A stretch of DNA of 64,000 bases from Halobacteriovorax marinus SJ (GTDB lineage Bacteria; Bdellovibrionota; Bacteriovoracia; Bacteriovoracales; Bacteriovoracaceae), in NCBI RefSeq assembly GCF_000210915.2, contig NC_016620.1:2728001-2792000 (forward strand). Direction: 5' to 3'. The translations under genes and the position numbers were made by a program. The notes under the pieces are model-generated. The model worked only from the letters and a program-made list of their open reading frames with translations, had not been told where the DNA came from and made no database searches. Shown one piece after another: positions 16,694-24,127 of the stretch (positions are counted from its first letter, which is position 1; each line of letters begins with the position of its first letter).

Positions 16694-18454
16694 TTAAGAG
16701 AAAACACCAAAATCGATACTGAAAGAACCATCTGGTAGCAGCTCTCCCTGAATCTCATGTGGTTGCGTTGAAAGATCACAGTTATATTCATCAATTATTT
16801 TTAAGAGTGCAAAGTTCTTTGCAAACTTAAACTTAACCTTTTTCTTATAGCTAGTAGGATTATAAATACTAAGCCTTCTAACCTCTTCATAGTTAAGCTC
16901 ATTAATAGAAGAACTTCTCGTTCTCCAAAAGACCTCTACACTCTCAGAAACTTCTACAGAAATATGCTGTACTTCAAAAGTTCCAATGAGCTTCTTCCAG
17001 AAGTTAACTTTTTCACCCCTCCCTCTAGAGAGAAGCTTTTCACCATTAAAAACGATTAACTTCCCCTCTCCTAATTGAGCATAAGTCACATCAGTGAGGA
17101 AGTTTACTTTTTCAACTTCTAAATTATTCTCCAAGAAGAAAGATTCAAGTCTTCTTACCAGTTGAGCATCGAGGTCAGAGTTATCCAAAATAACCTTTCC
17201 ACCATTCATAAAGATTTTTAATATTGTTCGAAAGTCACTTTCAATCAACTCTCCCCCTTGAACAAAGAAGAATTGATCTAGAACGTTTCGCCCTTCTTTC
17301 CAATGAAAGGAGTCTTTCTCAAGATAAGAGAAACAGCTATAGAATTCGTCATTGAGAGATTCTACTAATCCCAACCCACTCCAAATCTTAGAGCCTTCCT
17401 CAAAACGAACTAAGTTAAATATATTAAGAGTTCTAAATTGAACTCCCTCACTTTCATATATATCGTCTTCAGAAATTTTTTGATTAAGATAAGTTGCCTC
17501 AACAACTTCGCTCAACTGCCTCCCCAGAACACCTTTCTTCTTTCTAAAAGGAAGAAGAATTGAAGAAGGGATCACACCCTTAGAAAGACATTTTGAAATA
17601 TCGTTAGAGTACTTAGAGTTTAAATCATTCGCACTCATTCGACTCAAGAGGTCCTCTAATGAACCGCCAAGAAAGGCAAATTTTAGAACACCTTCCCAAT
17701 TTGCACCAACGCCCTCAGAAAGAGATTCCAAATAGAGAGAAGTAATCGTTTCAGTAAACTCTCTCTTAACAATTACTTCTTCTTCAATCGAGTTTATTCC
17801 CGCAAATTCATTGCTCTCTTTTAATGCTCTCGCCTTAAGAAAGCGACTGAATGCTTGCTCGAAAACTTTGGATGAATCATCCAAGTAACTTACGAACTCA
17901 TCATTTTCTAAGTTTCCGCAAATATATCCATATACATCAGAAGAGATTCCGCTCTTTGAAATATACTGCCCAAACCTGTGGCAAAATTTAGAGTAGGCTT
18001 GAAAAACTCTTGGGTCATAAAAGGAGTAGAGCTTATTGATATTTTCTTCGTTATCAATTATTCCATAGGCCATCCCCTCTTTATTAAGAGCAATTGAGCG
18101 CGCCAGTAAATGCGGCACTCCACCATTGGCCAAGAATGGAACGGGAGTTAGTGGCATAAGAAAGATTAACTCTTTACCTATTTCACATGCTATATCGAAT
18201 AATTTCTTTAAATCTGTTTCCGGCTTTGATTCCGCAAAATCGTAACTATCCCCAGTGTCGGAGTGAAATGACCAATTGACTGGTACCAAAACTTTATCAC
18301 TCTTACTAAATTCTTCTAATTTAGTTTTCCAAAGTGATGACGAAGTCTTCCAGTAGAGAAACCAATTCTCACCAGGAAATACTGCGTCCGCATCTCTAGT
18401 CACAGGTGTCGTTAGACTCAATGAATACCTCGTGTCTGTGCTAATATCTTCCAT
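16694..18454 (-). CDS. Large cytoplasmic protein with GH42-like glycosidase architecture
   Basis: The first about 300 residues resemble the TIM barrel of a clan-A glycoside hydrolase: a strand with VLVPVNWSFH, one with LIFLMPLTPVPFLANGG, then FYDPRVFQAYSKFC. The middle (about 390-450, with GGELIESD and NGGKVILDNSDLDAQLVRRL) is like the Rossmann-type trimerisation domain of beta-galactosidases of family GH42. A C-terminal beta domain ends the protein. I cannot place the two catalytic Glu with confidence: the segment YGYICGNLENDEF might hold the acid/base. There is no signal peptide, so it is cytoplasmic. The ATG has AAGGAA upstream. The family call is tentative; the protein itself is surely real. 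Confidence 0.5.
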   Translation of the reverse strand: MEDISTDTRYSLSLTTPVTRDADAVFPGENWFLYWKTSSSLWKTKLEEFSKSDKVLVPVNWSFHSDTGDSYDFAESKPETDLKKLFDIACEIGKELIFLMPLTPVPFLANGGVPHLLARSIALNKEGMAYGIIDNEENINKLYSFYDPRVFQAYSKFCHRFGQYISKSGISSDVYGYICGNLENDEFVSYLDDSSKVFEQAFSRFLKARALKESNEFAGINSIEEEVIVKREFTETITSLYLESLSEGVGANWEGVLKFAFLGGSLEDLLSRMSANDLNSKYSNDISKCLSKGVIPSSILLPFRKKKGVLGRQLSEVVEATYLNQKISEDDIYESEGVQFRTLNIFNLVRFEEGSKIWSGLGLVESLNDEFYSCFSYLEKDSFHWKEGRNVLDQFFFVQGGELIESDFRTILKIFMNGGKVILDNSDLDAQLVRRLESFFLENNLEVEKVNFLTDVTYAQLGEGKLIVFNGEKLLSRGRGEKVNFWKKLIGTFEVQHISVEVSESVEVFWRTRSSSINELNYEEVRRLSIYNPTSYKKKVKFKFAKNFALLKIIDEYNCDLSTQPHEIQGELLPDGSFSIDFGVFS

Positions 18455-18543
18455 GATTTTTCCTTAAACCCTTAAAATTCTATCAATTTGTTTAAAATGA
18501 TGTAAAGCATCTTTTATATAGAATTTGGGCAAGGCTACAAAAC

Positions 18544-18573
18544 TTGTCAGAGTTTTATCTGCTTTGGTATAAA
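18544..18573 (+). promoter_or_regulatory. Sigma-70-like promoter for the acyl-CoA dehydrogenase
   Basis: TTGTCA (18544-18549), an 18-bp spacer and TATAAA (18568-18573), about 70 bp before the ATG at 18644. The rest of the 189-bp gap between the divergent genes shows nothing else clear. Confidence 0.5.
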
Positions 18574-18643
18574 AGTTGCGTCAAATTCACAATAAGTCAT
18601 TGAAGACACTCAATAAATAGACCTTAGATCAAAAGGATTACTC

Positions 18644-19792
18644 ATGTGGTTTTTTACTGAAGAAGAAAAACAGATAAAAGAATTATGCGCTGACTTTGCT
18701 CGCAGAGAACTTGCTCCTGTAGCAGAGAAGCACGATACAGAAGAAAGCTTCAACATTGAAGCCTTTAGAAAAATGGGAGAACTTGGAGTTCTTGGTATTA
18801 CTGCCGATCCAAAGTACGGTGGTGCTGGAATGGGTGCTGTCGCAGCAACAATAGTCATGGAAGAGTTTGGAAAAGCTTGTGCATCATCAACACTAAGTTA
18901 CCTCGCCCACTCTATTCTTTGCGTAAACAATATTCAAAACAATGCTTCTGAAGAGCAAAAAGAAAAATATCTTCCAAAGCTCATCTCCGGTGAACATATC
19001 GGTTGTATGGGAATGAGTGAGCCTGAGTATGGTTCCGATGCAGTTGGTATTCAAACAAAAGCGGAAAAGAAGGATGATCACTATCTTTTAAACGGTACTA
19101 AGATGTGGATCACAAACGCAGAGTATGCAGACGTTGCGTATGTTTACACAAGAACAGGGAAAGAGAGAAAGAACCTTTCAACTTTCATTGTAGAAAAAGG
19201 CGCTGAAGGTTTTTCAATAGGAAAGCCAATTCATAAAATGGGTATGAGAGCTTCCCCTACGGGCGAGCTTGTTTTTGATAACTGTAAAGTTCCTCACAGT
19301 GCTCTTGTTGGAAACGAAGGTGACTCTATTTATCACATGATGAAGAACCTTGAGCTAGAGAGAATTACTATTGCGGGTATCTCTCTTGGTATTGCTCAGG
19401 CCTGTGTTGATCAATGTGTTAAGTATGCAGGAGAAAGAGAGCAATTTGGTAAGAGCCTAGGTAACTACCAAATGATCCAAAAAATGATTGCAGAAATGGC
19501 AACTGAAACAGAGATGATGAGAAGATTCCTCTACACTGTTGCTAAAGAATATGATGATGGGAAGAAGGGACCAATGGTTGCCGCGCAAGTTAAGCTTCAG
19601 ATCCCAAAGATGGCCACAAAGATTGCCCTGGATGCTATTCAGCTTCACGGTGGTTATGGTTACTCAAGAGAGTTCCCTGTTGAAAGAATGATGAGGGATA
19701 ATAAACTTAACGAAATTGGTGCTGGAACTAATGAAGTTATGATTATGATCATCGCAAAAGAGCTACTCTCTCTTAGTAAAACAGCTAATTAA
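18644..19792 (+). CDS. Acyl-CoA dehydrogenase, isovaleryl-CoA dehydrogenase-like
   Basis: An FAD-dependent acyl-CoA dehydrogenase (382 aa). Most family members carry the catalytic Glu in a C-terminal EGT motif. Here that place reads IGAGTNEV, as in isovaleryl-CoA dehydrogenase (IGAGTSEV), and the segment LELERITIAG (Glu239) matches the helix-G LDLER of that enzyme, where its catalytic Glu lies. So it is not a dead enzyme but the leucine-degradation type. Other family segments: MGMSEPEYGSD, MWITNAEYAD, HGGYGYSREFPVER. It is monocistronic: a promoter upstream and a strong terminator 8 bp after the stop. Exact substrate (isovaleryl or another branched or short acyl-CoA) is inferred. Confidence 0.9.
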   Translation: MWFFTEEEKQIKELCADFARRELAPVAEKHDTEESFNIEAFRKMGELGVLGITADPKYGGAGMGAVAATIVMEEFGKACASSTLSYLAHSILCVNNIQNNASEEQKEKYLPKLISGEHIGCMGMSEPEYGSDAVGIQTKAEKKDDHYLLNGTKMWITNAEYADVAYVYTRTGKERKNLSTFIVEKGAEGFSIGKPIHKMGMRASPTGELVFDNCKVPHSALVGNEGDSIYHMMKNLELERITIAGISLGIAQACVDQCVKYAGEREQFGKSLGNYQMIQKMIAEMATETEMMRRFLYTVAKEYDDGKKGPMVAAQVKLQIPKMATKIALDAIQLHGGYGYSREFPVERMMRDNKLNEIGAGTNEVMIMIIAKELLSLSKTAN

Positions 19793-19799
19793 ATCAAAG

Positions 19800-19825
19800 G
19801 GCCCTGACTACAGGGCCTTTTTTTT
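19800..19825 (+). terminator. Rho-independent terminator
   Basis: GGCCCTG (19800-19806), a 4-base loop, CAGGGCC (19811-19817), then eight T (19818-19825). It terminates the acyl-CoA dehydrogenase. The stop codon of the convergent trmH gene (19808-19810) begins inside the loop, so the 3' end of trmH forms the same hairpin. Confidence 0.92.
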
Positions 19826-20527
19826 GAAGTGTTCTCTCATTAACGCCCTTGAGTATTGATTCGCCTGAAAGTAAAAGAAACTCTTAAAGAACTCCCTTTG
19901 CTCTTCATTAAAATCTCCTCCACCTTGGTGAGCCTTTCGTATTTGACTAGTAGCATGCTCTATCACTATTGCCGCGGCCACGGAGACGTTTAGAGATTGA
20001 GAATAACCATAGCTTGGAATAATACACTCTACATCACTCATCTCTCTTGCAACTTCAGAAATTCCAAAAGACTCATTCCCCATTAAAAGAGCGGTGGGTT
20101 TAGTAAAATCTACTTCAGTATAAGGAATCGCCTTATCACTAAAAGCAGTTGAGACAATTTGTACTCCTCTATCTTTGAAATATTGTAAGCAGTCTTTCGT
20201 TTCATACCACTTCTGCATTGTGACCCACTTGTGGGCCCCTTGAGATGTTCTATTAGTCCACTTCATTGGACCTTTTGTTTCAATGATTTCTAATTTTTGA
20301 ACACCGAAGTTATCACAAGTTCTCGAGATAGCTTGCAGGTTTCCAAGATCTCCCAAGCTCTCCAAAATCACACTTAAACCTGAAATCCTCTGGTCTAAAA
20401 TTCTCTCAATTAACTCTTTTCTTTGATCATTTAGAGAGTCCTCTACAATGGATCTCATAGTGTGATGATCAAAGTTCTTATCATTAATTTCTAACTTTTC
20501 TTCATGTGCTTTAAATACGACTTTCAT
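19808..20527 (-). CDS. trmH: TrmH-type tRNA/rRNA 2'-O-methyltransferase (SpoU family)
   Basis: A SPOUT methyltransferase with the three family motifs: NLQAISRTCDNFGV (motif 1), LLMGNESFGIS (motif 2) and IPSYGYSQSLNVSVAAAI (motif 3). Length (239 aa) and the C-terminal tail resemble TrmH, which makes Gm18 in tRNA; an rRNA target cannot be excluded. The frame opens with a GTG at 20557, but a probable -10 box lies at 20567-20572, so I use the ATG at 20527. The end of the gene runs into the terminator of the convergent gene; the last codons (KKKAL) are encoded by that terminator's A/T tract and stem. Confidence 0.9.
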   Translation of the reverse strand: MKVVFKAHEEKLEINDKNFDHHTMRSIVEDSLNDQRKELIERILDQRISGLSVILESLGDLGNLQAISRTCDNFGVQKLEIIETKGPMKWTNRTSQGAHKWVTMQKWYETKDCLQYFKDRGVQIVSTAFSDKAIPYTEVDFTKPTALLMGNESFGISEVAREMSDVECIIPSYGYSQSLNVSVAAAIVIEHATSQIRKAHQGGGDFNEEQREFFKSFFYFQANQYSRALMREHFKKKAL

Positions 20528-20546
20528 AATTTTTGTACTATAAACT

Positions 20547-20572
20547 GCAGTGCGCACACTGCCAATAGTATA
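20547..20572 (-). promoter_or_regulatory. trmH promoter -10 with adjacent 16-bp palindrome
   Basis: On the minus strand TATACT occupies 20572-20567. Directly downstream GCAGTG (20547-20552), CGCA and CACTGC (20557-20562) form a 16-bp interrupted palindrome placed where transcription should start. It could be an operator or a hairpin at the 5' end of the mRNA. No convincing -35 is seen. Confidence 0.35.
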
Positions 20573-20689
20573 AGTTACTAGAACTAGGTTTTCTGCTTAG
20601 TGCTATTCACTCCTAATATTGCTAAATCATTGAGTTTTTTGCTAGTATGCCCTCTATCTTAAAATGCAAATCTAGTCGGGAGAACTTAC

Positions 20690-21826
20690 GTGTTAAGTGA
20701 ATTACAAGTCGAATTATCAAATCAACTCAAGAGATTTTGTCTTGATAAAATTGAACCTCATATGGAGGAAGACGATAGTAATGAAAACTTTAGAATGGAC
20801 ATCTACAATCAAATTGGAGAACTAGGTGTTGCAGGAGTTACAATTCCCGAAGAGTACGGAGGTGCTGGACTTAGTTACCAAGACCTTTGTGTTGTCTTAA
20901 GTGAACTTGCGAAGTCATCTGTATCTTATGCTGTCACTCTTTCAGTTTCTACAATGTCTCAATCAATTCTCGCTGAGTTTGGTAATGAAGAGCAAAAGAA
21001 AAAATATCTTCCGGCCCTAACAAGTGGTGAAGAAATCGCGGCATTCGCACTCTCGGAATCACACTCAGGATCAGACGCTGCTGCACTAAAAACAACAGCA
21101 AAGAAAGTTGAAGGTGGATACATTTTAAATGGTACAAAGATGTGGATCACTTCTGGTGGTATTGCCAAAACTTATATTGTAATGGCAAGAACTGGAGAGG
21201 AAGGTCATAAAGGAATTTCTGCTTTCATCGTAAGAGATGGAGCCGAAGGTTTCTCATACGGAAAGAAAGAAAATAAAATGGGGTGGAAAGTTTCCCCTAC
21301 TCGCGAATTAGTTTTTGAAAATTGTTTTGTTCCAGAAGAAGATCTTTTGCAAACAGAAGGTATGGGATTTAAGATCGCACTTAGCGCTCTTGATAGAGGA
21401 AGAATTACAATTGGATCTATTGCCGTAGGTCTTGCCCAAAGGGCCCTCGACGAAGCTGTTAAGTATGCTCTTGATAGAAAGCAATTTAACCAAGCAATCT
21501 TCGACTTCCAAGGTTTACAATTTATGATGACAGACATGGCGACAGAAGTTGAGTGCTCTCGTCTACTGGTTGAGGAAGCCGCTAGAAATTTTGATAATGG
21601 AATCAAGAATCAAAAAGTTGCATGTATGGCAAAACTTAAGGCCACAGATACGGCAATGAAAGTTACAACTGACGCTGTTCAAGTCTTAGGCGGAGTTGGT
21701 TATACAAGTGAATACCCAGTAGAGCGTTTTATGAGAGACGCTAAAGTACTCCAAATTGTAGAGGGTACAAACCAAATCCAAAAAGTCGTCATAGGTAGAT
21801 GTCTAAAAAAGGAATATGCTCAATGA
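20690..21826 (+). CDS. Acyl-CoA dehydrogenase, short/medium-chain type
   Basis: An FAD enzyme (378 aa) with the standard family segments: AFALSESHSGSDAAAL, MWITSGG, GVGYTSEYPVERFMRDAK, and the catalytic Glu in IVEGTNQIQ near the C-terminus. This is the ordinary butyryl/medium-chain arrangement, unlike the enzyme at 18644. The start is GTG with GGGAG seven bases upstream. It overlaps pgi by ATGA, an unusual partner for a beta-oxidation gene. It is one of three acyl-CoA dehydrogenases in the window. Confidence 0.93.
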   Translation: MLSELQVELSNQLKRFCLDKIEPHMEEDDSNENFRMDIYNQIGELGVAGVTIPEEYGGAGLSYQDLCVVLSELAKSSVSYAVTLSVSTMSQSILAEFGNEEQKKKYLPALTSGEEIAAFALSESHSGSDAAALKTTAKKVEGGYILNGTKMWITSGGIAKTYIVMARTGEEGHKGISAFIVRDGAEGFSYGKKENKMGWKVSPTRELVFENCFVPEEDLLQTEGMGFKIALSALDRGRITIGSIAVGLAQRALDEAVKYALDRKQFNQAIFDFQGLQFMMTDMATEVECSRLLVEEAARNFDNGIKNQKVACMAKLKATDTAMKVTTDAVQVLGGVGYTSEYPVERFMRDAKVLQIVEGTNQIQKVVIGRCLKKEYAQ

Positions 21827-23088
21827 ATATTGAATTAACAAGTCCTATCGCCAGAGATGAAGATCTCTTTAGTGAAGATTTCCTACGAGAGAAGCTATCA
21901 GAGTTTAAGAAAATCATCGCAGATCCAGCAATTGGATTCTTTGATCTTCCGCAAACCCAGAAATACGCTAAGGCATGTGAAGAAGTTTATGAGAAGTATA
22001 AGGGTGCAAAGAACTTTATTCACGTTGGAATAGGAGGAAGTTCTCTTGGTCCTGAAATGCTTATCACTGCTCTTGGAAAGAGTGATACTCGTTTTGAGTT
22101 CATCAACAATATAGATCCCGAGAGAATTGCTGACCAATTAAAAGGTCTTGATCCAAATGATTCAATCTTCTACTTTGTTTCAAAGTCAGGGGGAACAGCT
22201 GAAATGACCGCGGCCATGGCCCTCATTATAAATTGGCTTGAAGACAAGGGACTTAATCAGGAAGAGTGGAGTAAGAAATTTATTTTTGCAACCGACCCTA
22301 AGAAGAGCATTCTTCTAGATCTTGCTACAGAACTCAAAATAACAACATTAGAGATTCCTTCAGATATCGGTGGAAGATTTAGTGTTCTCACTCCTGTTGG
22401 CCTCTTTCCTGCCCTATTTGCTGATATTGATATTTATCAGCTTTTAGATGGTGCGAGCAAATCTCGAGAGAATTGTCTAAGTGAAGACGTTTTAAATAAT
22501 GAACTCCTCAATACTTGTTCATTTCTCTATGACTTAAAAAACTTTGATATCACTCAAACGGTCTTCATGCCTTACTCTTCTAAACTTAGAGACTTTTGTT
22601 TTTGGTTTACACAATTATGGGCCGAAAGTTTAGGCAAGAGATTAGACAATGATGGAGAAGAAGTCTTTACTGGGCTCACTCCTATTCCAGGGTATGGAGC
22701 TACAGATCAACATTCACAGATGCAGCTCTTTATGGAAGGACCACTAGATAAGTGCCTTCTTTTATTGGAAGTCGAGAAATTTTCTTGTGATTTCTCACTC
22801 AACTCCAATTTAGATTATCCATCATTCAATAAGTTATCTTCCCATACACTAGCAGACCTCATGAAGGCCGAGCTTTATGGTACGATAAAGGCCTTAAAAG
22901 AAAATGGCCGTCCACATATTCACTTCAAGATTATTGAAAATAACGCCGAAGCTATGGGTGAATTAATAATCTTTTTTGAAAGCTTGACTGCTTTAATGGG
23001 GCATTACTTAAATGTTAATCCATTTGATCAGCCAGGTGTTGAACTTGGAAAGGTGTACGCTTACGAGAAATTGGCCAAAGGCTTCTAG
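21823..23088 (+). CDS. pgi: Glucose-6-phosphate isomerase
   Basis: Interconverts glucose-6-phosphate and fructose-6-phosphate. The family segments IHVGIGGSSLGPEML, FVSKSGGTAEM, DIGGRFSVLTPVGLFP and GATDQHSQ are all clear. At 421 aa it is the short bacterial form rather than the 550-aa enterobacterial/eukaryotic form. An ATG at 21799 in the same frame exists, but the ATG at 21823, overlapping the stop of the preceding gene as ATGA and giving the usual N-terminus, is more likely. Translation is probably coupled to the acyl-CoA dehydrogenase. Confidence 0.95.
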   Translation: MNIELTSPIARDEDLFSEDFLREKLSEFKKIIADPAIGFFDLPQTQKYAKACEEVYEKYKGAKNFIHVGIGGSSLGPEMLITALGKSDTRFEFINNIDPERIADQLKGLDPNDSIFYFVSKSGGTAEMTAAMALIINWLEDKGLNQEEWSKKFIFATDPKKSILLDLATELKITTLEIPSDIGGRFSVLTPVGLFPALFADIDIYQLLDGASKSRENCLSEDVLNNELLNTCSFLYDLKNFDITQTVFMPYSSKLRDFCFWFTQLWAESLGKRLDNDGEEVFTGLTPIPGYGATDQHSQMQLFMEGPLDKCLLLLEVEKFSCDFSLNSNLDYPSFNKLSSHTLADLMKAELYGTIKALKENGRPHIHFKIIENNAEAMGELIIFFESLTALMGHYLNVNPFDQPGVELGKVYAYEKLAKGF

Positions 23089-23215
23089 ATTAAAAATTAA
23101 CTAGGAAGTTATGTAAGCAGTTGTATAAAATGGCCCTTGGGGCTAGAATTGAGTTTAGTTAACTACATATAAATTCATTATTTTTTCAGATATTGATAAG
23201 AAGAAAGGTATAAAA

Positions 23216-24127
23216 ATGAGTGACGATTCTACAGTTGTACTAACCGACATTAAAGCAGCACTTGCTTCAGCAGAGAATGAAGCACAACAAAAGCCAGCCG
23301 CCCTATTGGTAGTTGGTGGAGATTTGAATGGAACAATTTTTGATCTAGATCAAAATGAAATTACCTGTGGAAGAAATGCTGATAATAGCATTCCTCTAGA
23401 GTTTAATGGAATTTCTAGACACCATTTTAAAGTTGTAAATCAAGGTGATGATAATTGGTCGGTTGAAGATACTGGTTCTAAGAATGGTACCTTTTTAAAT
23501 AATAAGAAAATCGAAGGTTCAGTTGCCTTAAACAAAGGTGACATGATCAAGCTTGGTAGTATGGCCCTTAAGTTTCTTCCTAAGGGAGATCCTGAGAGAC
23601 TAACTTATGACAAGCTTAGTATGGAAGCCAATACTGATGGACATACAGGTTGTTATAATAAGACATACTTCAACAATAGAATCGAACTAGAAGTTAAGAA
23701 GTCAAAAGTTACAGGTGATCCTCTATCACTCATTCTCTTTGACCTAGACCACTTTAAATCATTAAATGATAACTATGGTCACGATGCTGGAGACTTTGTA
23801 TTAAAAGAATTAGCTGATGTTATCAGAGGTGGCGGAGTTAGAGATAATGATGTCTTCGCTAGATATGGTGGAGAGGAATTTGTAATCTTACTTCCAAAGA
23901 CTAACTTAAAGCAGTCTTTTGAAATTGCAGAAAGACTTAGAAAGCTAGTTCAAGACCATGACTTTAACTATGAAGGAAAGATTCTTCCAGTTACTGCTTC
24001 AATCGGAGTGGCCGACTACCGTCAAGGTGTGACTTCAGGTACAGAACTCTTTAAGAGAGCAGATGAATCTGTTTATAAGTCAAAAGAAGGTGGAAGAAAT
24101 CAAGTGAACTTCTATCGAGCACAATGA
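23216..24127 (+). CDS. FHA-GGDEF diguanylate cyclase (DgcB-like)
   Basis: Makes cyclic di-GMP from two GTP. An N-terminal tail with Thr6 and Thr10 is followed by an FHA phosphothreonine-binding domain (about 30-120: GR at 52-53, SRHH at 67-70, SKNGTF) and a GGDEF domain (about 135-303). The active-site motif is intact (GGEEF, 218-222). The inhibitory I-site RxxD is present at the correct spacing (RDND, 209-212), so product inhibition is expected. The layout matches DgcB of Bdellovibrio bacteriovorus, needed for prey invasion, where the FHA domain responds to phosphorylation of the protein's own N-terminal tail. The ATG has AAAGG upstream; the gene overlaps mutL by ATGA. Confidence 0.94.
   Translation: MSDDSTVVLTDIKAALASAENEAQQKPAALLVVGGDLNGTIFDLDQNEITCGRNADNSIPLEFNGISRHHFKVVNQGDDNWSVEDTGSKNGTFLNNKKIEGSVALNKGDMIKLGSMALKFLPKGDPERLTYDKLSMEANTDGHTGCYNKTYFNNRIELEVKKSKVTGDPLSLILFDLDHFKSLNDNYGHDAGDFVLKELADVIRGGGVRDNDVFARYGGEEFVILLPKTNLKQSFEIAERLRKLVQDHDFNYEGKILPVTASIGVADYRQGVTSGTELFKRADESVYKSKEGGRNQVNFYRAQ

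Noticed and set aside
18644-19792. Inactive acyl-CoA dehydrogenase because the C-terminal EGT Glu is Ala
   Set aside because: The IGAGT pattern and the LELER segment match isovaleryl-CoA dehydrogenase, where the catalytic Glu is on another helix.
21205-21606. Minus-strand 133-aa frame
   Set aside because: Antisense to a fully conserved acyl-CoA dehydrogenase.
23149-23173. Promoter TTGAGT/TATAAA before the diguanylate cyclase
   Set aside because: The 13-bp spacer is too short; a promoter must exist in this gap but I cannot place it.
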